A DNA stretch of 64,000 nt. Source: Lysinibacillus sp. SGAir0095. GTDB lineage: Bacteria; Bacillota; Bacilli; Bacillales_A; Planococcaceae. This document shows, in pieces, positions 52,214-61,744 of this stretch. Numbering within the stretch: position 1 is the first letter of the stretch; every line of letters starts with the position of its first letter. Position numbers and translations under genes: made by a program. Under the pieces are notes generated by a model. That model made no database searches, had not been told where the DNA came from, and worked only from the letters and a program-made list of their open reading frames with translations. The stretch covers positions 1,698,001-1,762,000 of the forward strand of contig NZ_CP028083.1 in NCBI RefSeq assembly GCF_005491425.1. Reading direction: 5' to 3'.

Positions 52214-54019
52214 TTATGCATTTTCCACTGCAATTTCTTCAGAAAGGATTTCTAGTTGGTCAATTAAAGAGCCAATGTAGGCAATTGTATCTTTTAACGG
52301 TTGATCTGTTGTGATATCCACACCAGCCATTTTAGCTAATTCTACAGGTGATTTAATTCCACCTGCTTTAAGCACTTTTAGCCAATCTTGTACTGCTGGT
52401 TCACCTTCAGTTAGAATACGTTGAGATACTTGGGTAGCGATAGTCAAACCGGCTGAGTACGTATATGGATACAAGCCCATATAATAGTGTGGTTGGCGCA
52501 TCCAAGTTAACTCAGCACCATCAGTGATTTCAACTGTATCGCCCCAGAAGTCTTCTAAAACTTCGCGTTTCAATTTGTTTAAGATAGAAGCATTCACACT
52601 GCCGCCATTATCGATAATTTCATAGACTTTTCGTTGATAAGCTGCTTCTAATAAATGTGTTACAAAGTTGTGATAGTAAGTACGCGCAATAATCGTCGAG
52701 ATCACCCAACGTTTGAAGCGAGCATCATTTGAGTTTGATAAAAGGTGGTTTGCCATTAGCATCTCATTCATTGTAGATGGAGCTTCAATGAAGTATAGAG
52801 ATGGGCGTGAGTTGAAAATGTTTTGTTCTTTGTGTGTTAAATAGAAATGACCTGCATGACCTAATTCGTGGGCAAGTACAAATACTTCATTCATGCGGCT
52901 AGTCCAAGAGATTAGGATATATGGATGTTTACCATATGGACTTGAACAGAAAGCACCTGTAGATTTCCCTTCATTTTGAGCAAAATCAATCCAACGTTCA
53001 TCGAAAGAGCGATCTAGCATATTTTGGTAATCCTCACCAAGGATTGATAAACCATCGTTCATATATTGACGTGACTCTTCAATAGAAATTTTCGGTTCAT
53101 ATGTTGGATCTAATGAAATTTTTAAATCAGCAAATGTCATTTGCTCTAAACCATGTTCTTTTTGGAGTAACTTTGCATATCGACGCATATGTGGAGCTAA
53201 CTCTGTTGTAATTAAATCGATTTGTCTATTATAAAGCTCACGATCAACCTCTTGATCAAATAGAAGGGCATCAAAAATTGAATCATAGCCACGTAAATCA
53301 GCATCAGTTTTCTCTATTTTTAAATGTGTATCATAGGTTTTAGCTGTTGTGTGCTGATAATCTCGTAATTTGTTTGAGAAAGCATTAAATGCTGTTCTGC
53401 GAATTTCGGTATCACTTTCTAATTCCCAATCACCTTCGAAGGAGTTATAGCTTAGTGGATAACTCTCGCCGTTTACTTCAAAGTTATCAAACTTAATATC
53501 TACTAATTTAGTTGTGTTATAAAGCTGATAAGGTGCATCAAAAGTTGTACCGAATGCAGCTAAAGCTTTCTCTGCTTCAGGATGTAATTGATATGGTTTT
53601 TTCTTAATAAGTTTATCAATGTAACCTTCGAATTGTGGTGCCAATCCTTTTGCTTCTGATAAAACAGATTCATCAAGAAGTAGTAACTCACTTGTGATGA
53701 AGGAAAGTTGTGCGCTGATTTTTGAATAATTTTGACCAACCTTTGCAGAACGCATTTGAGCCTCATCATTTGTTTGATCTTCACTTAATGATAGGCTGGC
53801 ATAGGTACCAATAGGGACAAGTAATTCGTATAAATTTTGATAAGCTGTAATTACATTTACTACGTCCTGAGCGGCCACAAGTTTACCTTTGAATTGGCTT
53901 TCAATCTCACTTGCTTTCGTTAATACGATCTCTATTGCTTCTTCAAAAAGCTGCTCTGTTTCAAATAGAGGGGTTAAATCCCACGTTTCTTCAACTTTTA
54001 CTTCACTTCTTTTAAGCAT
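52214..54019 (-). CDS. pepF: Oligoendopeptidase F (M3 zinc peptidase)
   Basis: 601 residues, cytoplasmic. It degrades peptides of about 7-17 residues. Zinc site LAHELGHAGHF (HExxH, about 387) with the downstream glutamate in FIEAPSTMNE. ATG 54019 follows GGAGGGAATAG; the frame extends 15 codons upstream (to 54064) but without a ribosome binding site. Helical N-terminal lobe (about 20-200) is typical. Confidence 0.94.
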   Translation of the reverse strand: MLKRSEVKVEETWDLTPLFETEQLFEEAIEIVLTKASEIESQFKGKLVAAQDVVNVITAYQNLYELLVPIGTYASLSLSEDQTNDEAQMRSAKVGQNYSKISAQLSFITSELLLLDESVLSEAKGLAPQFEGYIDKLIKKKPYQLHPEAEKALAAFGTTFDAPYQLYNTTKLVDIKFDNFEVNGESYPLSYNSFEGDWELESDTEIRRTAFNAFSNKLRDYQHTTAKTYDTHLKIEKTDADLRGYDSIFDALLFDQEVDRELYNRQIDLITTELAPHMRRYAKLLQKEHGLEQMTFADLKISLDPTYEPKISIEESRQYMNDGLSILGEDYQNMLDRSFDERWIDFAQNEGKSTGAFCSSPYGKHPYILISWTSRMNEVFVLAHELGHAGHFYLTHKEQNIFNSRPSLYFIEAPSTMNEMLMANHLLSNSNDARFKRWVISTIIARTYYHNFVTHLLEAAYQRKVYEIIDNGGSVNASILNKLKREVLEDFWGDTVEITDGAELTWMRQPHYYMGLYPYTYSAGLTIATQVSQRILTEGEPAVQDWLKVLKAGGIKSPVELAKMAGVDITTDQPLKDTIAYIGSLIDQLEILSEEIAVENA

Positions 54020-54161
54020 TCTATTCCCTCCTACAATTCCGATAGTCGAAATAAATTGTATCATATTTATCCAGAAAATAATATCTATTGATAGAAAATT
54101 CTAAACTTTTTATTTCATATGGTAGTAATTGATTTGTAATAGAATCTAATTTTTAAGTAAT

Positions 54162-54190
54162 AAAAAGGGAGAGCATACTCGCTGCTCTCC
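54162..54190 (-). terminator. Terminator of gdhA
   Basis: Minus-strand stem GGAGAGCA/TGCTCTCC followed by CTTTTT. Confidence 0.85.
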
Positions 54191-54225
54191 AGGTAAGAAA
54201 TTAGAAATATATAAATTCAGGAATA

Positions 54226-55599
54226 TTAATATACGCCTTCAGCAATCATGCCGTTTGCAATTTTAACAAAACCTGCAATGTTTGAACCGACAACTAAATT
54301 GCCAGGAGTACCATATTTTTGAGCAGCTTCTTTGCTCTCGGCATAAATAGCTTTCATAATGGCATTTAATTTTTCGTCTACTTCTTTAAATGTCCAATAG
54401 TTACGACCGGAGTTTTGCGCCATTTCCAATGCTGAAGTAGCAACTCCTCCTGCATTTGCAGCTTTTGCTGGACCAAAAAGTATCTTATTTTCTAAGAAGA
54501 TGTTAATTGCTTCTAAATTTGATGGCATGTTGGCACCTTCTGCAACAACTTTAACCCCGTTTGCCAGAAGAGTTCTTGCTGCATCACCATCTATTTCGTT
54601 CTGAGTTGCACATGGTAAAGCAATATCGCATGGAATCGACCAGATGCCACGGAAATCTTTTGTATAACTTGCACTTGGTCGGTAATCTATATAAGTTTGA
54701 ATACGATCACCTTTTACTTCTTTAATTTCTTTTACAATTTTTAAGTCAATGCCATCTGGATCAAAAATATAACCGTTTGAATCTGAACATGCAACAACCT
54801 TTGCGCCTAAATCCTGAGCCTTTTCCATAGCATAAATTGCTACGTTTCCAGATCCAGAAACGACCACAGTCTTGTTTATAAATGTTTCATTTATTTCTTG
54901 TAACATTTCTTTTACAAAATATACTAATCCGTAGCCGGTTGCTTCTTTACGGACTAATGAACCACCATAGCCTGGAGATTTACCTGTTAAAACCCCAGCC
55001 TCATGAGCATTCCGTATACGTTTGTATTGCCCGAATAGATAGCCAATCTCTCTACTACCTACACCGATATCTCCAGCTGGAATATCGACATCTGGACCAA
55101 TATGACGGTATAATTCTGTCATGAAAGCTTGGCAGAAACGCATGATTTCTGCATTAGATTTTCCTTTTGGATTGAAATCTGAGCCACCCTTTGCACCGCC
55201 AATTGGAAGACCTGTTAGAGCATTTTTAAAAATTTGCTCGAAAGCTAAAAATTTCATAATGGATTCAGTTACTGAAGGATGGAAACGTAAGCCGCCTTTA
55301 TATGGTCCAACCACATTATTAAATTGTACACGGTAGCCACGGTTAACCTGTACTTGATTTTGATCGTCTTGCCAAGTAACGCGGAAGGAAATAATTCGAT
55401 CCGGTTCTACAATTCGAGAAAGCACATTATGCTGAATGTACTCAGGATGTTGTTCGAATACAGGAATTAATGATAAAAAGATCTCTTCCACAGCTTGTAA
55501 AAATTCTGGTTGATGTGCGTTCTTTTGTTTTAATTGTTCAAACACTGAATTAATGTAATTCTCGGCAGAAGTTTTTGTACCTAACATTTGTAACATCAT
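54226..55599 (-). CDS. gdhA: NADP-type glutamate dehydrogenase
   Basis: Interconverts 2-oxoglutarate plus ammonium and glutamate. 457 residues of the hexameric family I enzyme (E. coli GdhA type). It shows YKGGLRFHPSV near 93, LPIGGAKGGSDFNPKGKS with the catalytic lysine near 128, DIPAGDIGVGSREIGYLFGQYKR, and the nucleotide fold VVSGSGNVAIYA near 240. ATG 55599 has GGGAG eight bases upstream; a TTG 15 bases earlier overlaps that site. Monocistronic, with its own terminator. Confidence 0.94.
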   Translation of the reverse strand: MMLQMLGTKTSAENYINSVFEQLKQKNAHQPEFLQAVEEIFLSLIPVFEQHPEYIQHNVLSRIVEPDRIISFRVTWQDDQNQVQVNRGYRVQFNNVVGPYKGGLRFHPSVTESIMKFLAFEQIFKNALTGLPIGGAKGGSDFNPKGKSNAEIMRFCQAFMTELYRHIGPDVDIPAGDIGVGSREIGYLFGQYKRIRNAHEAGVLTGKSPGYGGSLVRKEATGYGLVYFVKEMLQEINETFINKTVVVSGSGNVAIYAMEKAQDLGAKVVACSDSNGYIFDPDGIDLKIVKEIKEVKGDRIQTYIDYRPSASYTKDFRGIWSIPCDIALPCATQNEIDGDAARTLLANGVKVVAEGANMPSNLEAINIFLENKILFGPAKAANAGGVATSALEMAQNSGRNYWTFKEVDEKLNAIMKAIYAESKEAAQKYGTPGNLVVGSNIAGFVKIANGMIAEGVY

Positions 55600-55762
55600 T
55601 GTGTCATCTCCCAATTTTTATGATTAAAATGTATATTAGTACGATTTTTCTAATAATTCAATCAGTTTTTATGTTACGTAAGCATGTAAGTTTGTTTATG
55701 GGACGAAAAAAATTATTTTAAGATAACGAATTCAGGCTTAATTACTGAGGAGGAGAGTTAAA

Positions 55763-56224
55763 ATAATACAATTATTAATAGATGCAGATGCGTGTCCAGT
55801 AATTGATTTAGCGCTATCTATATCATCTCAATATGAGATTGAAACCATCTTGTTTTGCGATACATCTCATCGGATTGAAAGGAAGAATGCAATAACAATT
55901 ATGGTACCTAAAGGGGCAGATTCTGTTGATTTTAAGCTAGTAAATGCCATTAATAAATATGATATTGTTATTACCCAAGATTATGGGTTGGCAGCTATGT
56001 GCTTAGCAAAAGGGGCATATGTAGTGGACCAAAATGGAAGAGAAATGACATCGGACAATATTGATCAATTGTTGGCATTTCGCTATGAAAGTGCAAAAAT
56101 TAGACGATCAGGAGGGCGCACAAAAGGACCAAAAAAGAGAACAGAAAAAAATAATATTTCCTTTGCAAATAAATTTCGACAAATTTGTGAACAAGCTATT
56201 TCGACAAATTTAAAGGGGGATTAA
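55763..56224 (+). CDS. YaiI/YqxD family protein (DUF188) with probable ATA start
   Basis: The conserved N-terminus of this family, a strand followed by LIDADACPV, is encoded here from 55763, but the frame has no ATG, GTG or TTG until TTG 55850, which would delete that motif. GGAGGAG at 55749-55755 is correctly placed (seven bases) for ATA at 55763 (or ATA 55766). A stop at 55739 rules out anything further upstream. The remaining sequence (FCDTSHR, ITQDYGLAAMCLAKGA, RRSGGRTKGPKKR) is intact. Either a true ATA initiation codon or a start-codon mutation. About 153 residues. It is 5 bases upstream of the D-serine dehydratase gene. Confidence 0.75.
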   Translation: MIQLLIDADACPVIDLALSISSQYEIETILFCDTSHRIERKNAITIMVPKGADSVDFKLVNAINKYDIVITQDYGLAAMCLAKGAYVVDQNGREMTSDNIDQLLAFRYESAKIRRSGGRTKGPKKRTEKNNISFANKFRQICEQAISTNLKGD

Positions 56225-56229
56225 ATCAA

Positions 56230-57549
56230 ATGTATGAAAAACAAAAAATAATGTATTTCAAAAAAAACTATCCATTAATAGATGACATTGTAACGTCAAA
56301 AACTGTTTTGTGGTTGAATAAGGAAAAAGTAAAAAAAGAGAATAGCGATGAGCAATTTAGTTTTGATGAGGTGCTAGATGCACAGCAAAGATTAAAACGT
56401 TTTTCTTCTTATATAAAAGTAGCTTTTCCCGAGTCAGAAGGGTTAGGCGGAATCATTGAATCCGAAATTAAAGAAATTCCATCAATGAGAAAGTGGATCG
56501 CAGAAAAATGCGACAGCGAATTTTCTGGGAATTTGATCCTAAAATGTGATCATGCGTTACCGATTTCGGGTTCTATAAAGGCGCGTGGCGGTATTTATGA
56601 GGTTTTAAAGTATGCAGAGCATCTTGCCATTAGTAATAATTTAATTGATTTTAACGATGATTACGCCAAATTATATGAAGAATCGTTCTATCATTTTTTT
56701 AATCACTATAAGATTGCAGTAGGCTCTACGGGTAATTTAGGATTAAGTATTGGAATAATGGGTGCTAAATTAGGATTCCAGGTGACAGTTCACATGTCAA
56801 GTGATGCAAAAGAGTGGAAAAAAAAGCTGCTTCGTGAAAAAGGCGTTGAAGTCATTGAATATTCCTCTGATTATAGTAAAGCAGTTGAAGAAGGACGGAA
56901 ACAGGCAGAATCAGATTCAATGTGCTATTTTGTTGATGATGAAAATTCGAAGACTCTCTTTGCAGGCTATGCGGTTGCAGCTTTAAGACTAGAAACACAA
57001 TTACGTGATGCCAGCATTAAAGTCGATGCTACTCATCCATTGTTTGTCTATTTACCCTGTGGAGTAGGTGGAGGGCCTGGTGGTGTCGCTTATGGATTAA
57101 AAAAAATCTATGGAGACAATGTACATCTATTCTTTGGAGAACCTACCCAGTCACCGTGTATGCTTCTTGGTATGATGACGGGCCTTCATGATGAACTGGC
57201 AGTAGCAGATTTAGGTTTAAATAACCAAACTGAAGCAGATGGGCTTGCGGTAGGAAGAGCATCTAAGTTTGTTGGTAAGATGATGGAGCCCATTCTAAGC
57301 GGGTCTTATACAGTGGATGATCCATTTTTATTCGACAGTTTGAGAGCAATGTGGGAAACGGAACAAATTTTTATGGAACCGTCTGCCCATGCAGGGGTTT
57401 ATGGGCCGATTGCCTTGTTTGATAAAGGTAAGTCCTATATAAAACAAAATAGCTTGCAGATGGAGAATGCGACTCATTTAATTTGGTCTACAGGCGGCAA
57501 TATGGTTCCTCAGGAGCAAAGGCAGAAGTTGCTAAGGAAATTTTTGTAA
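56230..57549 (+). CDS. dsdA: D-serine ammonia-lyase
   Basis: PLP enzyme converting D-serine to pyruvate and ammonia; detoxifies D-serine. 439 residues, fold type II. The PLP lysine is in SGSIKARGGIYEVL (about 117), the phosphate-binding loop is STGNLGLSIGIMGA (about 165), and CGVGGGPGGVAYGL near 280 is the family glycine-rich loop. AAAGGGGG lies before the ATG; the DUF188 gene ends five bases upstream, so the pair is probably co-transcribed. No dsdC regulator is adjacent. Confidence 0.93.
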   Translation: MYEKQKIMYFKKNYPLIDDIVTSKTVLWLNKEKVKKENSDEQFSFDEVLDAQQRLKRFSSYIKVAFPESEGLGGIIESEIKEIPSMRKWIAEKCDSEFSGNLILKCDHALPISGSIKARGGIYEVLKYAEHLAISNNLIDFNDDYAKLYEESFYHFFNHYKIAVGSTGNLGLSIGIMGAKLGFQVTVHMSSDAKEWKKKLLREKGVEVIEYSSDYSKAVEEGRKQAESDSMCYFVDDENSKTLFAGYAVAALRLETQLRDASIKVDATHPLFVYLPCGVGGGPGGVAYGLKKIYGDNVHLFFGEPTQSPCMLLGMMTGLHDELAVADLGLNNQTEADGLAVGRASKFVGKMMEPILSGSYTVDDPFLFDSLRAMWETEQIFMEPSAHAGVYGPIALFDKGKSYIKQNSLQMENATHLIWSTGGNMVPQEQRQKLLRKFL

Positions 57550-57646
57550 TAATTTAGTTGTAATTTTAGGGGAAATTAGTAGTCGGTCACAAGATGAGAG
57601 TTATATAATAATATTAAATCGATTTTTTCTAGTTTGGAGAATATAA

Positions 57647-59206
57647 ATGGTTGAAGAGTTATATTTTTATAGACTGCTAATAATTTTGGCGGGAGTATTA
57701 AGCTTGATTCTATCTATTTTTTCGTACTTTAAGCTTAATAATGCTCCAGGTGCAAGACACTATATGTTTGTTACATTTTTATCAGCCATATTTACTTTTT
57801 CTTATGCTTTTGAATTGGCGAGCTCGAACCTAAAAGAAATAAAGTTTTGGTTAGGGGTCGAGTATTTGGTTATGCCCTTCATACCCGGATTTATATTGTT
57901 GATGTGCTTTGAGTATGTGGGCATTAAACTAAGACAGAGGCATATTTTTATTCTTTTTGGCATTCCTTTAATCACTGTATTTATGCATCATACGAACGAA
58001 CTCCATCGTTTATATTATGCATCTGTGGGGCTTTTGGCTGATGCCCCTTTTCCAATAGTTCATCTGGAGTATGGACCCTTTTTCTATTTACATTCTCTTT
58101 ATTTATTCATCTGTATGACGGTTAGTATAATCGTATTGTTGCTACAGTTGAAGAAATCGCTAATTCAATTCCGAGTTCAACTTATGACAATGGTTGCAGG
58201 CCTATTAGTCCCCATAATAGCAAATTCCTTTTACTTAAACGATTTAAGTCCATATGGAATTGATCTAGGTCCGGTATCCATGAGTATATCGTTTACCCTA
58301 CACGGGATAGCGCTTTTTTCTTTTCAAATGTTTAATGTAGTACCTATAGCGAGGGAAAGGGTCTTTGATAATATGCTTGAAGGAGTAATTGTATTAGATC
58401 AAAGCGGCCATATCGTTGATTTCAATAAGGCAATCCTTCGAGTGATCCCAATGTTAAGTACTTTTTCTATTGGAAAGTCCGCACATCAGTTTCTAGCTAA
58501 GAATAAGAAACTGGCGGAACTTATTTCTCGTAGTGAGGAATGCGAGTATGAGCAAAAGGTAGGTACCAAAATAGAACATTATCAAGTGCGATTTTCTAAA
58601 GTCTTGAATAGGAAGGGTGTCCCAATAAGTATAATAATAACTTTTGTCGATATCACAGAAATAGTTGAGATGCAACGAAAGCTTAAGGAGCTCGCGAATT
58701 TTGATGGATTAACAAAAATCTACAATAGAAGATATTTTATGGATCAATCTGCCACTATACTGGAATCAATTGAAAAAAATGCTTATGTGATCATGTTTGA
58801 TATTGATCATTTTAAAATTATTAATGATACATACGGACATGAAACAGGGGATATTGTTTTAACCCAGGTAGCACAATTGGCGAAACGTCGCTTAAGATCT
58901 CAGGATATAATAGGGCGATATGGTGGAGAAGAGTTTGTTATTTTGTTGCCGGAAATAGAGTTAAAAGAATCAATTGAGTTAGCTAATGCGATAAGGTTAA
59001 CAATCACGGAAGCACTAATAACTACCAATAATAATAGTATAAATGTGACGGCCAGCTTTGGATTAGCACCTATTGAAATAACGCCGCTTGATAAGGGAGA
59101 TATATTTAAACAAGCATTGAGAAATGCTGACCAGGCTCTTTATACAGCAAAGCGGAATGGGAGAAATACTGTTCAAGCTTATACAGAGGAAATGCAGTTA
59201 GTTTGA
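57647..59206 (+). CDS. Membrane diguanylate cyclase (7TM-PAS-GGDEF)
   Basis: 519 residues. An N-terminal seven-helix sensor of the 'histidine kinase N-terminal 7TM' type (about 1-225), a PAS domain (about 235-345; FNKAILRVIPML, ITFVDITEIVEMQ) and a GGDEF domain with active-site RYGGEEF (about 427). The RxxD inhibitory site is present (RSQD five residues before GGEEF), so product feedback is expected. With the PAS-GGDEF-EAL protein at 21.3 kb this gives a c-di-GMP maker with feedback control and an enzyme likely to break it down. GGAG lies before the ATG. Confidence 0.9.
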   Translation: MVEELYFYRLLIILAGVLSLILSIFSYFKLNNAPGARHYMFVTFLSAIFTFSYAFELASSNLKEIKFWLGVEYLVMPFIPGFILLMCFEYVGIKLRQRHIFILFGIPLITVFMHHTNELHRLYYASVGLLADAPFPIVHLEYGPFFYLHSLYLFICMTVSIIVLLLQLKKSLIQFRVQLMTMVAGLLVPIIANSFYLNDLSPYGIDLGPVSMSISFTLHGIALFSFQMFNVVPIARERVFDNMLEGVIVLDQSGHIVDFNKAILRVIPMLSTFSIGKSAHQFLAKNKKLAELISRSEECEYEQKVGTKIEHYQVRFSKVLNRKGVPISIIITFVDITEIVEMQRKLKELANFDGLTKIYNRRYFMDQSATILESIEKNAYVIMFDIDHFKIINDTYGHETGDIVLTQVAQLAKRRLRSQDIIGRYGGEEFVILLPEIELKESIELANAIRLTITEALITTNNNSINVTASFGLAPIEITPLDKGDIFKQALRNADQALYTAKRNGRNTVQAYTEEMQLV

Positions 59207-59213
59207 TTTGAAA

Positions 59214-59253
59214 AAGGAGATGCCTCATACAAATACGAGACATCTCCTTATAA
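59214..59253. terminator. Bidirectional terminator
   Basis: AAGGAGATG/CATCTCCTT (59214-59222/59241-59249) with an inner CTC/GAG pairing, flanked by A-run on the left and TAT on the right. It separates the convergent cyclase and prenyl synthase genes. Confidence 0.75.
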
Positions 59254-60081
59254 TTAGTCAGTCTGAATCTCTTCTACTGTTTTTTCCACCTCAGCACGGG
59301 ACATTTTTTCTTTTCCTTCTTTTAAGGATTTTAGTGTCTTATGAGCTAGTGCAAGAGGGAGTCGACAGAATAATAGTATCGTACGTTTATGAATATCCTT
59401 CATATATAGATCTGCTTTTTCTAAGTTTTCCTCGGCGTATTGGAACAAGTCATCTCTTGTCCAGCCTTCGGGTACAAAGCTCACTCCACGTTCGCGGTAG
59501 TCTTCTTCTTGATTTCGAAGAATATTTACCAATTGCAACCCTCGACCATATCCAATGGCTAGCTCTCGATCCGTTTTAACTCCAGCATTCCATTCCCAAA
59601 GCTCAGATAACATGACCCCAACTAATCCAGCTACATAATAAGTATATTCGTCAAGGTCCTCCTTTGTACGGACTTTAAAATCGCTCTTTGCCCATTTTCC
59701 CATTCCTTCAGCCATTTCGCTTGTGGCAGATTTTACAATTTTTTCAGAACCTTTTGGTAAAAGGTGTATCCAGTCAGCAAGACGTAACGTTACTTCAGAT
59801 AGATATTCTTGAATTGGCTTTATTATTTCGAAGTATTTTTGTTCATTAAATTGTTCTTCTTTTAATAGTTCACTTACTTCGGTTAAGATGGCATTTTTTA
59901 CCTCACCTGTTAGCTCAGGATGTTCATTATCTTCAATTTCATCGATTGCTCTCATCATTAAATAAGCATTTGCAACTGCAGTTTTCAACTCTTTTTGTAA
60001 GAATGTAATCGGTATATAAAATGTACGGCTTGTTTCTTTTAATACTCTCATTGCCTCTTTTTGGAGTTCTTTGTCAGACAT
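59254..60081 (-). CDS. Squalene/phytoene synthase family protein (YisP-like)
   Basis: 275 residues, all-helical prenyltransferase fold. The first aspartate-rich motif is intact (MRAIDEIED, about 60). In the second, the usual NxxRDxxxD reads NILRNQEEDYRERG, so the first aspartate is asparagine. B. subtilis YisP is likewise reported to have lost head-to-head synthase activity and to act as a farnesyl diphosphate phosphatase; whether it has this same change should be checked. ATG 60081 (MSDKEL) with AAAGGAAC upstream is preferred over the frame opening at 60129. No other carotenoid/hopanoid genes are near. Confidence 0.83.
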   Translation of the reverse strand: MSDKELQKEAMRVLKETSRTFYIPITFLQKELKTAVANAYLMMRAIDEIEDNEHPELTGEVKNAILTEVSELLKEEQFNEQKYFEIIKPIQEYLSEVTLRLADWIHLLPKGSEKIVKSATSEMAEGMGKWAKSDFKVRTKEDLDEYTYYVAGLVGVMLSELWEWNAGVKTDRELAIGYGRGLQLVNILRNQEEDYRERGVSFVPEGWTRDDLFQYAEENLEKADLYMKDIHKRTILLFCRLPLALAHKTLKSLKEGKEKMSRAEVEKTVEEIQTD

Positions 60082-60373
60082 TTTTGGATGTTCCTTTCGT
60101 TCATAAAATCCATCAATATAATGGTACATTAATTTTCTTGAAATGAAAAATAGATAATCTAATTATTTTGTATTTCTATTAAATTTTATAGGGAGAGTTA
60201 AGGGGTGAACTGCAGAGAAAGGGTATATATTCTATAGAAAATGAGTGATATAATGTGAATTGTGACATAAACGTACCGTTATATTACAATTTAGTTACAA
60301 CAAGATTAATAGAATGTAAATTATGGATATGAATTTATTTTTAAAAACAACACTTCTTAGAATTTACAATAAG

Positions 60374-60389
60374 ACAGGAATCATCCTGT
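60374..60389 (+). other. Small inverted repeat before the exonuclease gene
   Basis: ACAGGA/TCCTGT with a four-base loop, ten bases ahead of the AAGGTGG site. The rest of the 60082-60400 gap is AT-rich and should hold promoters for both flanking genes; I could not pick them with confidence. Confidence 0.3.
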
Positions 60390-60407
60390 TTGAACAGTTA
60401 AGGTGGA

Positions 60408-61475
60408 ATGATGGTGCGTAAATATACTTACATATTTGTCGATGTAGAAGCTACATTGATACGTGGTAAACAAAACATTATTGAAATTGGAGCCATCAAA
60501 TGGTTACCAGATGGAACAATTGAAGAATTTTCGCAGCTTATTCAACCATATAAATTTCGAAAATTAAATGCTCATATTCAAAAACTAACAGGGATCTCAA
60601 CTGAGGAATTATTGCGGGCTCCCTCTATAAAAGAAGTAATGCCGAAATTTATCAAGTGGTGTGAAGGAAATTCGATTCTAGTTGCCTTTGGAGAGTTTGA
60701 CCGTAAAGTGCTGGAAGATGAATTGCTACGACTTAATGTGGGCTTGGATTTCCTCTATCCCTTTGTTGATTTTCAGCAAAAATATATGATCGAAAACAAA
60801 CTCAAGGAACAGCCGAGTCTTTCAAAATTATTGGAGAAATATGAGATTGAAACAAATATCCAGCATCGCGCTTTAGCAGATGCGATTAGTTTATTTAATA
60901 TTTTTAAAGAAATTAATGGAGACCTATTAATTGAAAAACAGCAAACGAACGAATTTGGATTAATACTCAGTGAATTTAGACAACAGGAAGATGAATATGA
61001 TTTATATTTAACTTATGTTGTTGGTGAAATCGCCTCTTCTGGATCCGTTGACATTCATTCTGTTCAGACAATCAATAAGCAATTGGCATATGAAACAAAA
61101 GAAGAACAGCGTGAAATAGCAGAAGGTGTAACTGAAACTGTGCAACGAACGATAATACATCCAAGTAGTGAGGTAGAAGTATTTTTAAAGAATATAATTT
61201 CAGATTTGGAGCATAAAGTTCTAATTACACGAAGTGGACTAAAGCAGCTTTCAAAGATTAATCGATTGCACAATGCGGTCTTCCCTAAATTGGAAGCCAT
61301 GACATTACAACAAATATTATATACAGAAGAAGCTGTAAACGAATTTACACTGAATAGCCAGACAATTCCTTTGTACGAAACTAAACTTTATAGCTTGCTA
61401 AAAAGATACGAAGCTAACATCGTGGGTGAATTTGAAAAAAGATTACTTTTTCAAAAAGAAGAAATACATATTTAA
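60408..61475 (+). CDS. DEDDh 3'-5' exonuclease domain protein
   Basis: 355 residues. The first half is an RNase T/KapD-like exonuclease: FVDVEATLIRG (DxE, about 10), GEFDRKVLEDEL (about 98) and HRALADAISLF (H-x4-D, about 155). The second half (about 185-355) is of no family I recognise; it is charged and helical. The exact start is uncertain: AAGGTGG is one base from ATG 60408, four from ATG 60411 and seven from GTG 60414. It may trim DNA or RNA ends. Confidence 0.82.
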   Translation: MMVRKYTYIFVDVEATLIRGKQNIIEIGAIKWLPDGTIEEFSQLIQPYKFRKLNAHIQKLTGISTEELLRAPSIKEVMPKFIKWCEGNSILVAFGEFDRKVLEDELLRLNVGLDFLYPFVDFQQKYMIENKLKEQPSLSKLLEKYEIETNIQHRALADAISLFNIFKEINGDLLIEKQQTNEFGLILSEFRQQEDEYDLYLTYVVGEIASSGSVDIHSVQTINKQLAYETKEEQREIAEGVTETVQRTIIHPSSEVEVFLKNIISDLEHKVLITRSGLKQLSKINRLHNAVFPKLEAMTLQQILYTEEAVNEFTLNSQTIPLYETKLYSLLKRYEANIVGEFEKRLLFQKEEIHI

Positions 61476-61744
61476 TATTCGGGGCTTTCAACTTATTAGT
61501 ATTGTATGTCACGTATATAAAATTTCTGGTACTTAAGGGGTTTGGATTTTAGGATAAAATAATTGCACGATAAATCAAAGAAAGTTAAAGTTTAATGAGG
61601 GAGATATACAGTGAAGCTACCAAGCAAATGGGGCATCCTATTTGTTTGGTCAGTTGAACAAGCAGACATTTAATTGTAGTTAACCCCAATATTCTTTATT
61701 GAGGTCTAATGCAAGTTAATGTGGGGTCAAAGGAGAAAAGGGTT

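Noticed and set aside
61611-61673. 20-codon GTG frame with GGGAG before coaW
   Set aside because: Has a plausible ribosome binding site but is very short, lacks any recognisable feature and could be a chance frame; noted under coaW, not called.
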